Positions 19,033 through 35,380 of a DNA stretch of 64,000 nt are shown here, one piece after another. Source of the stretch: Saccopteryx bilineata (taxonomy: Eukaryota > Chordata > Mammalia > Chiroptera > Emballonuridae); contig NC_089493.1 of assembly GCF_036850765.1 (NCBI RefSeq), forward strand, positions 166,591,640 through 166,655,639, given 5' to 3'. The number at the start of each line of letters is the position of its first letter. Positions within the stretch are counted from its first letter, which is position 1. The notes under the pieces were generated by a model, which was not told the origin of the DNA, searched no databases, and worked only from the letters and a program-made list of their open reading frames with translations. The position numbers and the translations under genes are program-made.

Positions 19033-19547
19033 TGAAAAAAAGAGTTGTAAATAGACCTATGGTTAACTGATTTATTACAAAATGATACTTCAGAAACAAT
19101 GGAGAATGGACCTTTTCAACAGATGGCACAAAGTCATTTGAATGTTTATATTTAAAATAAATTTTGACCCTAACCTCACTTATATGAAAAATTAACTTCA
19201 AAAATTTATAGCTGTAAATGTGAAGAATAAAGTAATTATTTTTTCAAAAATACCCTACAAGAATATTTTTATGACCTTGGCATATGCAAAGATTTAAAGA
19301 GAAAACAGCCCTAACCATAACCATTGAGAAATATTGACAAATTAGATTAAATTAAAGTTTAAGAAGGTTTGTTCACCAAAGATACCATAAGAGAGTTAAA
19401 AATCTAAGCCATAGAGTGGGAGAAAATATTTGCAACATATATATCTGAAAAAATAATTATACCCAGAATGTATTAAGAACTTGTAAAGATGGGTAAGGAG
19501 AAAAGGCAAATAGCTTTAATAGAGAAATAGAAGATTTTCAAGCACTT

Positions 19548-19933
19548 TTTTTTTTTCCTGAAGCTAGAAATGGGGAGAGACAGTCAGACAGACTCCCGCA
19601 TGTGCCCGACCGACCGGGATCCACTCAGCACGCCCACCAGGGGCTATGCTCTGCCCACCAGGGGGCGATGCTCTGCCCCTCCGGGGCGTCGCTCTGCCGC
19701 AACCAGAGCCACTCTAGCGCCTGGGGCAGAGGCCAAGGAGCCATCCCCAGCGCCTGGGCCATCTTTGCTCCAATGGAGCCTTGGCTGCGGGAGGGGAAGA
19801 GAGAGACAGAAAGGAAGGAAGGGGGGGTGGAGAAGCAAATGGGCGCTTCTCCTGTGTGCCCTGGCTGGGAATCGAACCCGGGTCCCCTGCACGCCAGGCC
19901 GACGCTCTACCACTGAGCCAATCGGCCAAGGCC
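19548..19933 (-). mobile_element. Bat long tRNA-derived SINE
   Basis: Minus copy; the tRNA-like head (reverse of 'ggttggctcagcggtagagc' type) is at the right end near 19900-19930 and the A-rich tail appears as the T run at left. A perfect 10-bp target duplication, tcaagcactt, flanks it (19538-19547 and 19934-19943). It carries a CTCF-like motif, ccaccagggggcgatg, at 19655-19670 in forward orientation. The head contains A- and B-box-like sequences and is not a tRNA gene. Confidence 0.92.
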
Positions 19934-20218
19934 TCAAGCACTTCTCAAGAATATACCTTAATGACCAATAAACATGTGGAAATTTTCCATGTGTTTGATT
20001 TAATTAATTGTCAGGGTAATACTAATTAAAGTTCAATATAATATCACTATACACTCACCAAAGTGGTTAATATTAAAAGACAATATCAAATGTTGACAAG
20101 GATATGGAGCAACTAGAACTCTCATTCTTTGCTGATTTTGGTAAAACTGCATTTGAAAAAGGTTTTCCAATACCTACTAAAGCTAACTGTATGTATACAT
20201 CTTAATGGACAGCAATGT

Positions 20219-20436
20219 GCCTGACCTGTGGTGGCACAGTGGATAAAGCGTCGACCTGGAAATGCAGAGGTTGCAGGTTCGAAACCCTGGGCTTGGCTGG
20301 TTAGGGCACATATGGGAGTTGATGCTTCCAACTCCTCCCCCCTTCTTTCTCTCTATATCTCTCTCCTCTCTCTTCCTCTCTGTCTCTCTCCTCTCTAAAA
20401 ATGAATAAATAAAATTTTAAAAAAATAAAAAAAAAA
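20219..20436 (+). mobile_element. Bat tRNA-derived SINE (short type)
   Basis: Starts 'cctgacctgtggtggcacag' and ends in an A-rich tail with AATAAA. A perfect 12-bp duplication, ggacagcaatgt, flanks it (20207-20218 and 20437-20448). It lies inside the old L1. Confidence 0.92.
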
Positions 20437-21276
20437 GGACAGCAATGTAACTCTTAGGAATATATTAAACATAAATGTACAGAAAGACACCAAATGACAT
20501 ACAGTATACAAGAATGTTCATAACAGCACTACTCAAAAATCCCCAAACTGGAAAACTCCAATGTCCATCAACTGAAGACTAAATAAACAAATCATGGTAT
20601 AGTTATACAATACAATGGTAAAAATGAATGAGAATAAAATAAAATCAATATGCAACAAATTTTACAAACATAATGTTGAGTGAATGAAAGCAAACACAAG
20701 AGTAATACTCTGTAACTCCATTTGTATAAATGTTCAAAAAAAGACAAAAAAATTTATGATAATAGATGTTAGGAGCATGCTTATCTTTAGGGGGGGAGGT
20801 TAGTAACCAAACAATGAAAGAAGAAGGCTTATATGGTTTTGCTAATATTTTCATCTTAATTTAGGTTCTATGTATAAGAGTGCACTCACTTTTTGAAAAT
20901 TTTTTAAATGATATAATTATGATTTGTATTCTTTTCTGATGTATGTTTATTTAAAGATAAAAGTAACATTTGTAAACTTTTGTAGACATCTATTAACACT
21001 TATTTCTTGAATATAATCAAACAAAATCCCACAGGAAAACATTTGCTCAGTACTCAAAAGATACTTTTATGCGGAATGCAAATATATCATTTTAGTTTAT
21101 TCTGAAAAGTACTATTTCATTTAAAGTTAATTCAGAAAATATTTTTTTAGAAATTCCAATAACTAAGAACTGAAGATATGATGGGGAGAACTTCTGCGAC
21201 TTAAAAGGATATTGATACACACCAAGAGTTAGAATTTTGAATGAAATAGCAAATATTATGTGCAATAGTAAATAAG

Positions 21277-21300
21277 GACGCCTGGTGGCGCTGCAGGCTT
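21277..21300 (+). promoter_or_regulatory. PCDHB5 promoter CSE / CTCF-like site
   Basis: Reads gacgcctggtggcgctgcag then gctt; forward strand, about 258 bp before the PCDHB5 ATG. It agrees at every key base with the CTCF core. Confidence 0.9.
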
Positions 21301-21537
21301 GAAATTTGAATGAAGGGCTCTGTGGATACCCGGGACGCCATTAAGCTAGGAATCAGAACTCTGCTTCCTAAAAGAAGGAGGCATTTTACGTAAGATCTAG
21401 GGGGCTGAGCTCTTCAAAGAGGGCATCATTCTAGTGCGAATCCTTCAGAGAGATGTAATTTGAGGTTATTTAACGGAATCATCTGGGTTGATTGTACACC
21501 GCGTTGAAGAAATTGCACCTTCTTGAACTGGGTCTGA

Positions 21538-23928
<2,391 letters not shown>

Positions 23929-24599
23929 TAATCTCATTATGATGTGGTGTCATTTGTAACGTATCTAATTTCCCCACATACAGAGCTTGGGAGCATTATA
24001 GACAAAATCCCCACCTTCAAATATAACCTACATTTCCCTTTTGTAATGTATTTATATATTTCCACTGCACCTTATCTTGTCCAGGTTTGGAAAACTCAGT
24101 TCGGGACCATTGCATTATTTGCATAATGTCATTTCAGATCCCTGCATCCTGGTGATTTCCTGCAATGTTTGCTCCTCTTTTTGGCATTTGTTGCAATGAA
24201 TAAAATCAAATACTAATGCTTTTCTCTGTATTTGGATCATTGTTTTATCACACTCTAAGTATATTTGGTGCTAAATAGCAAAAAAATTAAGGTTTTTTTT
24301 TTACATGTTTTTAAATTTTTGGTTTCAAAGGAAAATATGCATTTGGTAACAAATGTAATAGTGAAATTTACTGTGAGAAAACATGGTGAAAGCAGCAATA
24401 TTCTAACTACTTTCCTTTCCTAGTTCTCATCCCCACTGGCAAACATTTTTTAAACAAACATTTTAATGGGATTATAACATACACACATTATGTTATATAA
24501 AATGACAATTCCTTAATTACAGCTCAGTGTATTTTCAGAAGGTGAACATACACAGTATCAACATCTTAATGAAGAAATGAAACTTTACTAGCAGGTGCC

Positions 24600-25150
24600 C
24601 CACAAATTATCCCTTAAAATCACTACGAGCTGGAGTATACCCTAACTTCCAATACTATAGTTGGTTTTGCCTGTTTTAAATTTATTTAAGTGGAATGGTC
24701 GAGTTATATATTGTTTTGTGTTTGGCTTCTTTCCCTCAACATTCTGTTTATGACATGTAGTCATAATGCTTTCAATTTTAGTTCTTCATTCTTATTTCTG
24801 TCTTGTATTCCAGTGCATAAATATTTTATAATTTATTATCCATCTAACTGTTGATGGGTATTTGGGTTGGTACAAGCTTTGGCTGTTTGGATAATACTGC
24901 TCTGAACATTCTTGTACATATCTTTTGGCAAACATGTATATGCATTCTGTTGGGTATATATTTAAAGGGTAAAATTGGCGGTCATTAAGTAAGTAGTTAT
25001 TTCCAAATAGTTTTCCAATGGATTTGTACCAGTTTACAGTTATTAGCAGTGTTTGGATGTATCAGGTCCTCCACATTCTTGTCAACACTCGGTATTGTCT
25101 GTCTTTCATTTTATCCCATTGAAAAGCACTGTTAAACCTTTTATTTCTCT
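24600..25150 (-). repeat. Old L1/HAL1-like 3' fragment
   Basis: Reverse-orientation L1 3'-end text such as 'tattccagtgcataaatat', 'gttgatgggtatttgggttg' and 'ctgctctgaacattcttg'. Diverged, without a frame. Confidence 0.6.
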
Positions 25151-25211
25151 AGCTTTCTATATTTACTTCCTTATAACTAAAGAATATATTTGTAACCTTT
25201 TCACAAACTTT

Positions 25212-25587
25212 TTATTAGTAGTAGCATTTTAGTGAGAGGAGGGGAGACAGAGACAGACTCTCACATGAGCCCTGACTGGGATCCACCCAGCAAGCCCACT
25301 AGGGGGCGATGCTCTGCCCATCTGGGGCCCTTACTTCCTTGCAACCAGAGCCCATTTTTAGCACCTGAGTCAGAGGCCATGGAGTTATCCTCAGTGCCCG
25401 GGGTCAACTCACTCCAATCGAGACATGACTGCAGGAGCAGAGGAGAAGAGAGAGAGAGAGAGAGAAGTGAGAGGGGGAAAGTTGGAGGAGTAGATGGGTG
25501 CTTCTCCTGTGTGCCCTGACCAGGAATGGAACCTGGGATGTCCATACGCCGGGCCAATGCACTACCATAGACACAACCAGCCAGGGC
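25212..25587 (-). mobile_element. Bat long tRNA-derived SINE, older copy
   Basis: Minus copy of the long SINE, more diverged than the one at 19548. The flanks accttttca(c/t)aaacttt at 25195-25211 and 25588-25604 form a 17-bp target duplication with one mismatch. The CTCF-like motif survives as cccactagggggcgat at 25295-25310, forward orientation. Confidence 0.88.
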
Positions 25588-26148
25588 ACCTTTTCATAAA
25601 CTTTAAACAATTTATTTTTCACTATTATTGTTTAGTATCTAGCACACTTTAAACTTCTCTCATCCATCCTTCTCATATAGCTAACTCACTATTTTCTGGT
25701 ACTTCTCTACCAAACTGAAACTTCTGCTTCTTGTTTCACTAACAAGTTTCTTGTGATCTTCTGTATGAGAGAAAAGAATAGAATGATTATTGTTTCTGTT
25801 ATCTATTTCTCACACTTTCAAAACTCTCTCAAATGAACCTGTACTTTTACATAGTCAAGATTTCTGTTTTATGTATTTTCTGTTTTTGTAGGTTTGGGCA
25901 GTCTGCACCCAAGTTTCTGCCATGTTATGACAAGGTACTCTGAATGAGTTCAGGTTCAGGTTTATAAAATATCCGATTTGGCTTTAGGGTGCATTGTGAT
26001 GTGTGGGCAGGGAACTCTTTAGAATGTGAGCCTTCAAATGTCAGGATATGGAAGGTTTTGTGCTGGAATTTCAAGATCTCCCCTAAATATCTCAGTGCTC
26101 TCTAGAAAAATTCCTTTTGTTTTTTTATAAACAAGCCTTAAATTTTAA

Positions 26149-26329
26149 AAAAACATTTTATTTATTGATTTTATTGAGAGAGAAAGGAGCAGGGTGGAGA
26201 GAGAGAGAGAGAGAGAGAAAGAGACAAGAACACAAATTTGTTTCTGTGTGTGCCCTGATCAGGGACTGAACCAGCAACCTCTGCACTTTGGGACAATGCT
26301 CCAACCAACCAAACTATCCAGCCAGGGCA
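26149..26329 (-). mobile_element. Bat tRNA-derived SINE, older subtype
   Basis: Minus copy; head at right ('ctatccagccagggca'), a GA repeat at 26195-26219, A-rich tail as T-rich text at left. Near-copies of gccttaaattttt at 26135 and 26330 are the likely target duplication. Confidence 0.8.
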
Positions 26330-26439
26330 GCCTTAAAGTTTTTTTTAAAAAGTATTGAGGGGAAATAATTATTATTATATAATACATGTGTATTATTATT
26401 ATATACTGCCTATATACACTTAGCTGTTTTCTAAATTAT

Positions 26440-26605
26440 TTACACATCTCATTCAACCCTCAAAATAATGGTGCAATTGGCACCACCATTTTAAAGATGG
26501 ACAAACTAGGAAATCCAGAGTTAAAGTAACTTTCTCAAGTTACTTTATTAAGTGGTGGAATCAGGATTTGAAACCAAGCAGCCTGGCCCCAGAGACATTG
26601 CTTTT
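26440..26605 (-). repeat. MIR SINE
   Basis: Reverse MIR text: 'accattttaaagatggacaa', then 'ttaaagtaactttctcaag' and 'gtggtggaatcaggatttg'. Confidence 0.75.
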
Positions 26606-26903
26606 TAGTTTTTATTTTTTCTAGTTTTAAATTTATTAAACATTCAAAAAGTGTACACAATGCATATGTCAATTTAAAATAAAAATACTAAAATGGTCAC
26701 CTAAGTACCTATCATCCAGCTTAACTGGAATTAGAAACAATTAAGACCTTGGAAATTCCTGTGTGCTTCTATCACTCCATATTCTATCCTTATGAAAACC
26801 AACACTATCCTACATTTTTAATTAATTATTTGTTATTCATGGTTGCAGAAGATATGCATATATCCCTGATATATTGTTTAGCATTGTCTGTTTTTGAAAT
26901 ATA

Positions 26904-27503
26904 CAGTGTGTTCGTAAAGTCATGGTGCACTTTTGACCAGTCACAGGAAAGCAACAAAAGACGATAGAAATGTGAAATCTGCACCAAATAAAAGGAAAAC
27001 TCTCCCAGTTTCATACCTATTCAGTGCAGTTCGATGTGGGCTCACGCACAGTTTTTTAGGGCTCCTTAGGTAGCTATCCCGTATAGCCTCTACAGACTCA
27101 TCAATGCATATGTCAATGCCTAACAGAACGGGGTGTCTCCACCAAACTGCTGGTTTCCTTCAACTGCTTATCCCACTGAGTAATGTTATTCCTATGTGGT
27201 GGCGCTTCATTATAAATGTGCCAATATTCATGTTGCACTTTGGTCATGGATTCGAATTTAGCAAGCCACAGAACACACTGAACTTTCCTCTGTACTGTCC
27301 ACATCTTGACTAGCATGGCCGTGGGCTGCTCCACTGTATACACGGTATTACATCATCATCTATGCATGCGCACATGCTGCCACATCATCCTACAGAAACT
27401 GGGAGGGTTTTCCTTTTATTTGGTTCAGATTTCACATTTCTATCATCTTTTGTTGCTTTTCTGTGACCGATCAAAAGTGCACCATGACTTTACGGACACA
27501 CTG
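26904..27503 (-). mobile_element. Tc1/mariner-type element, internally deleted, 109-bp inverted repeats
   Basis: Exactly 600 bp between two TA dinucleotides. The left end (26904-27012, beginning cagtgtgttcgtaaagtcat) is an imperfect inverted copy of the right end (27395-27503). The core keeps only the beginning of a transposase on the minus strand, so it is a deletion derivative that would need a helper. Inverted repeats this long and well matched suggest a fairly young insertion. Confidence 0.85.
27113..27343 (-). pseudogene. Transposase N-terminal remnant (helix-turn-helix)
   Basis: A 76-residue minus-strand frame inside the mariner-type element. It begins MYTVEQ and contains an APPHRNNITQWDKQLKETSS-like segment resembling the paired-type helix-turn-helix of mariner-like transposases. 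The catalytic part is absent. I recognise the pattern, not a named family. Confidence 0.6.
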
Positions 27504-27794
27504 TATATAAGTGGATGAATGTAGCATGGAACACCTATGGGTTTACTTTTTTCATCATTAGGCATTGAATCCACCCATGTTAATGTAGTTCATTCATTAG
27601 AGTACTTTATAGTATTCCATTTTATACACTCTTACTTTTAAATTCATTTTACTGTTGACTGGCTTTGGGATTGCTCCAAGAATTTTGTTACTATGAACAA
27701 TGCTTCTATAAGCATTATTGAATATATCTCCTCATTTACTTGGGAAAGAATTCTTTTGGAGTACATGCACATCTGAGAAGGTACTATCTGGGCC

Positions 27795-29575
27795 ATACCA
27801 AGAACTAGAAAGATATCAAAGTGAATAAAACAGATAGTTAATTGATGCCAACACCAAGGTGACAGAGATGTTAAAATTATCTGACAAAGATTTTAAAATA
27901 AACTTTAAAAAAGGCTTCACAAGCAATTACAAATATGCCTAAAACATGAAAAATGAAGAGTCTCAAAAAAGAAATGTAAAGCTGCAACAAAGAAATAAAA
28001 GACATAAATAAATAGTAGTGGATATTTTAGAAGTTAAAAATACAATCACTGAAATAAAAAAACTCAATGGGTGTGTTTAACAACAAAATAGAAGGAACAA
28101 ACAAAAATTAGTGAACTAGAAGACAGAACAGTAAAAAGTACCCAATCTGAACAGAGAGAAAATAGACTGTAAAAAAATAGCAGAGCCTCAGGGACCTGTG
28201 GGACAATAACAAAAGATCTAACATTTTGTCATCGGAATTCCAGAAGAAAACGGCTCAAATTTTGCAAAAGACAAAGACCCAGAGATTCAAGAAGCCTAAG
28301 AAATTTGAAACAAGATAAATCATAAAAATTCACAGAAAAGACATTATAGTTAATATTTCTGAAAACTAAAAAGAAGGAAAAACATTGACAGCAGTGAGAG
28401 AAAAATGACACACTACCCATAGAATAATAACAATTTGAATGACAGTAGATTTGTCACTAAAAGTTACAGAGGTCAGAGGAAAGTGACATATTTTCCTGGT
28501 GCTAAAAGAAAACAACTGTCAACCCAGAAGCCTATATCCAGTAAAAATATTTTTCAGGAAGAGAATTTGTTGCCTGTAGATGTACCCTAAATGAATGAAT
28601 AAAGAAAATTCTCCAAACAGAAAGAAATTCATTTTTTAAAAATGAAACATCAAGAAAAAAGAAAAAAACACAGTAAATAAAAATATGGACAAATACAATA
28701 GGCTTTCCTTTTCCTCTTGAGTTTTCTAAAGTATGTTTGACAGTTGAACCCAAAATTATAACACTGTCTGATATAGTTCTAAACGTAGGTAGAATAAATA
28801 TTTAATTATATATTATATATTATAAATGGGGAGGCTAAATCATTGTAAAGGGTGATAAGTTTTCTACCCTTATGAACTGGTAAAATGGCAAGACCAGGAA
28901 ACTGTGATGAGTTATGTATGGAGCAACCACTGTAAAATCTACACAAAGTGAAACACTAAAAACTACTATAGAAAAATCAAAGTAGAATTCTAAACATTTT
29001 TCTAATAACCCACAAAAAAGCAGGAAAAGCAAACAGAAACAAAAAAAACCCAGAAAAAAACAAATAGAAAACAAAAACTAAATGGCAAACTTAAGTTCTG
29101 ACATCAGTAATTGCATTAAATGGTTTGAACACAACAATTAAAACAGATTGACCAAAATGTATTTAAAAAATGACCAGCATATACTGCCTATAGGAAACTT
29201 CACTTCAAATATAATGATATAGGCAGATTGAGAGTAAAGAGATAGAAAATATATTCTGCAAATATTAAAATAAAGAAAAAGAAAAAAATAAATAAAATAA
29301 AGAAAAAGTGGCCATATTAATATCAGATAAAATAGAGCAAAGAAAATGACCACAGTGCAACATCATATAATGATAAAAGAAGGAGACATAACAGTCCTAA
29401 ATATGTATACAGCAAATAACAGAGTTGCAAAATATATGAAACAAAGACTGACAGAACTTAAAGGAGAAATGAACAGACCCACAATTAAAGTTGGGTACTT
29501 CAACACCCTCTTTCAACAAATGATAGAGCAACTAGACCTTTTACACTACCTTGGTCTATAATTAGAATACCTTGT
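27795..29575 (+). mobile_element. Old L1 (L1M/HAL1-like), ORF1 and early ORF2 region
   Basis: A-rich plus-strand text like the L1 ORF1 region ('attagtgaactagaagacag', 'cccaatctgaacagagagaa') running to ORF2-like text ('agcatatactgcctatagg', 'gaacagacccacaattaaag'). No intact frame. Confidence 0.65.
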
Positions 29576-30456
29576 ATCATCCTTGTTGTGAGAGGATGGT
29601 AGAGGTGAACCTTAAATATTTTTTTTCTGCAATGCATTCTGTTGTTACAATATATTACAACAGGATAATATATTTGGATCTTGATTAATTAGTTAATATA
29701 GGAGAGGGATTTTATTTTAAAAGTTACAGTACAGTGAATAAGTCTAATAAAATCATGATCAAAATTTACCCATACAAAAATAAAGTGGAATCCTAAAATG
29801 TTTACTTATGACAGATACTTAACTACTCCTGTTTCCTCTCTTAAGTCATTTAATTTGATACGATACTTGCTTCATAGGTACTTTTTTCCCTCAGTTATCC
29901 TCCTAATAGTCTAGTTGTTCCCTTTACTGTGCAGGGGTAACCACAAAACAAAGTAAGTCTGTTGTTTGGGCTATTTTGTAAGTTACATAATTTAGAGAAA
30001 TGATTGCTTATTTTACATCAGTGTTGCTAACCAGCTTCTACTTTTGTATAGTTTGTTGATGTGTTTGTTGGGATAATAGTGTGTACTTCTTGGATTCACA
30101 AATTACACTGCTCATCAGGATGAATTGCACTACTAATGAATAAAGTTGATTACAGAAAGTTTACATTACCTGAGGGAGTAGTTTTTTAAATTAAACGTTA
30201 GTGTGCACGAAAATCTCTTTAGGAGAAAAACTAAAGGGCAGATTTCCATTAGCACCACTGGGGAATTTGATTCAAGATCCGAAGAGGAGCCCAGATTTGA
30301 CTTTAAAATCAACCCCAAGATTCCGAGGTAATCCTTTATACAAAAGGTTCGCACACTACAGTTTGAGAAACACTGACTCAACCTAAAAGTCGATATAATG
30401 CTCAGATTTTGGAAACGGTATTGACCTGCAAGCACCTCATGAAGTTATTAATTTGA

Positions 30457-30480
30457 ACGCGTGGTGGCAGTGCAGGCTAA
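30457..30480 (+). promoter_or_regulatory. PCDHB6 promoter CSE / CTCF-like site
   Basis: Reads acgcgtggtggcagtgcagg followed by ctaa. The CGCT of the other copies is CAGT here, which still fits the CTCF consensus (GGCAG). Forward strand, about 268 bp before the PCDHB6 ATG. Confidence 0.85.
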
Positions 30481-30692
30481 GAGAGGAAACCCAAGCCCTG
30501 CAGATTCGGTGGACGCCATTTCACTGATCAACTCAAGAAAGAAAAAAAAAAATACAGAACATATTTAAGTTAAAGCCAACGGAGACGTGTTCAGAAAGGC
30601 AGTCATCGCCAGACAAGTGGGAAGAACAAATTTGAAATTCTTTAGCAAAGACATTTCTGAGGGTCAACGGTGGACGCGGTGACTGGAAATAA

Positions 30693-33114
<2,422 letters not shown>

Positions 33115-33722
33115 AAATTTCTTCTTGACAAGATGTGAGAAATGATATTATTCACTAATGTATTTCCCAGCCCTTTCATTCACAGAGTTTGCTTATGCAG
33201 ACATTTATAATTATTGTCGTATTTATTGTTACTGCAACCTGTTGAAGTATTTTACATTCTGAATGGCTAGGAATCTTGTGTTGTTTTGTATGTAAATAAT
33301 GACTCATTCTTTTTATATTTAGTCACATGATTTGAACATATTCAATATGAAAAAGAAAGCAAATTAACATAATTAGTTGAGCCCATTATTATTAAGTCAA
33401 CATCATTTTAAAATATTTTTATGAATTCATATAAGGATAAGTTAGCAGATAGGTAATAACAGTTTTATAACATGGACCTATAATAAATATCTATGTTCAT
33501 CATTGAAACTACTAGATTTTCCTCTGATATAATAAGACAAAACAATATGAAACAATGGAATTTGCTTAAGCTTAGACAATTCCTATGAGGTTAAAAACAA
33601 GATTATTATATTTATATTAATGTAACTGCCTGCTTTAAAATGAGCAAATAGCCCTCGCTGGGTAGCTAAATTTAGAGTACCCTCCAATACTCCAAGGTGA
33701 GGACACAAAAAGAATAAACCAA

Positions 33723-33993
33723 CCTGACCAGGCGGTAGCCCAGTGGATACAGCATTAGCCTTGGAAGCTGAGGATTTAAATTCGAAGCCCCAAGGTCTCT
33801 GGCTTGAAGTCCAAAGTTGCTGGTTGCTGGCAAAAGGTCATTAGCTCAGTAGGAGCCCCCTCCCCCCCCCCGCCCCATTGAGGCACATATGAGAAAGCAA
33901 TCAATTAACAACTAAGGTGCCCTAACTATGAGTTGATTCTTCTCTCTACCTTCCTGTCTGTCCTGTCTGTCTGTCTCTCTCTCTCAAAAAAAA
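33723..33993 (+). mobile_element. Bat tRNA-derived SINE, diverged
   Basis: Starts 'cctgaccaggcggtagccca' and has the GGCACA box at about 33881 and a CT-rich end (33935-33985). Flanks share an aaccaa-type short duplication. Confidence 0.75.
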
Positions 33994-35031
33994 TGTCAAC
34001 CAATGATTGCCTAAGTAAGGAGAATAACAAATTGATGTTTCTCTCTTTTGCTTTCAAATCAATAAATAAAATATTTTTAAGTAAGCAGATAAACATTCTT
34101 ACACTTTCACCCTCCTCTCCTCACCTTACTTTATATTTTGTTATATCTAGTTACCTTATCAATGTTTATAACATCTACAATGTATACATATTAAAAAGAT
34201 AATTGCCATAATTCTTTAGATATTTTGTTTTAAAATTTTAATTCATCATACAATTATGCTTCATATTTTCAAATTTTATGCAAGTCTGGCTTACAGAGGT
34301 AACAACTTTTGAAGCATTTAACTGCTTTTTTCCCAAGATACTTTCATATTTCTAGATAATATGCTTATAAAGTGATTTCTCTCAAATTTTAGTTTTAGAT
34401 ATTATCCATTTATGTTTTTTCTTAAAGGGCGCAAACATAAACACACGCACACTTGCACATTTCCTCTCCCCCATCCTTTCTCATATCAATATCACAAAAT
34501 TCTGTTTAGTGTTTATAAAAATATAATTTTGACTATGTATATATAGCTTACATTTGAACCTCGTGGTGTACTGAGATTTTTTTCTTTGCCTCAAGTAAAT
34601 AATTGCCTCATTTTTCACTTTATTTTTCTGTGTACAGATTTTTAATTAATAATAGTTATATAAATTTATACATTATGAACTTATATAGACTCTAAAATCT
34701 AAAGCTCCTAATTGTATTATTAAACTTACCAAGAAATCTCTCAGTTCCATTATTTATTCTTGGAGCCATCCTGGAGCGATGCAGCCTCCTGCCAATTGTA
34801 TACTATTTGCTCTGTAGACCTATTGCATAGCTGGCAATTTGGAACTCACTTTACCCTCCATCCTGGGAATCTCTTTTATCGCTCTTCTCTCTTTTGGTTT
34901 ACTCCCTGAGTTACTGAAAAGTATTTGGTAATAAATTTATTGAGAATTTGCATAGTTGAAATTTTCAGATGTTATAAAATTAAACATTTTCTATTATTGA
35001 GTATGGGATTTAATCTAAAAATCATTTGCTG

Positions 35032-35380
35032 TGCCCTAGCCGGTTGGCTCAGTGGTAGTGTCAGCCCCGCATGTGGAAGTACCGGGTTTGATTCCTGTCA
35101 GGGCACACAGGAGAAGTGACCATCTGCTTCTCCACCACCCCCCCCTTTTTCTCTCTCATGCTCTCTCTCTCCCTCTCCCACAGTCATAGCTTGATTTGTT
35201 AGAGCGCATAGGCCCCAGGTGCTGAAGATGGGTCCAAGGAGCCTCCACCTCAGGTGTAAAAATAGCTCAGTTGTGAGTGAACATGGGCTTCAGAGAAGGG
35301 TTGCCGGTGAATCTTGGTCTGGGCTCATTTGTGAGTCTGTCTTTCTATCTCCCCTCCTCTGACTTGGAAAAGAAGAAAAG
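35032..35380 (+). mobile_element. Bat long tRNA-derived SINE, variant with a different middle
   Basis: Head 'gccctagccggttggctcag' and 'gtcagggcacacaggagaag', but the central part ('cataggccccaggtgctga') differs from the other long copies and lacks their CTCF-like motif. A perfect 13-bp duplication, aaatcatttgctg, lies at 35019-35031 and 35381-35393. Confidence 0.85.

Larger units (their letters stand above)
18530..20930 (+). mobile_element. Old L1, ORF2 to 3' end, interrupted by three SINEs
   Basis: Plus-orientation L1 text in order: 'aaactcaatgttggaaat', 'aagctatagtaactaagac', 'aatggagaatggacc', 'gttgacaaggatatggagc', 'aatgtccatcaactgaag'. No frame survives. The order of pieces across the SINEs shows that the SINEs landed later. 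Confidence 0.75.
16539..21276. other. PCDHB4-PCDHB5 intergenic DNA
   Basis: AT-rich, no gene. The first 2 kb (16539-18530) is 3' UTR plus sequence I cannot assign. From 18530 to about 20930 it is an old L1 broken into pieces by three SINEs (18826-19032, 19548-19933, 20219-20436). The last 350 bp before the CSE is unique promoter-proximal sequence. Confidence 0.65.
26620..27790 (-). repeat. Old L1/HAL1-like fragment split by a DNA transposon
   Basis: Diverged reverse L1-like 3' sequence to the left ('acctatcatccagcttaact') and right ('tagtattccattttatacac', 'ctatgaacaatgcttctata') of the mariner-type element at 26904-27503. The element therefore inserted into an existing L1 fossil. Confidence 0.55.
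23929..30456. other. PCDHB5-PCDHB6 intergenic DNA
   Basis: A 6.5-kb interval without a host gene, built mostly of old L1 pieces on both strands (24600-25150, 26620-27790, 27795-29575), two SINEs (25212-25587, 26149-26329), a MIR (26440-26605) and a 600-bp mariner-type element (26904-27503). 25610-26140 and 29580-30450 hold nothing I recognise; the latter is the upstream flank of PCDHB6. Confidence 0.65.
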
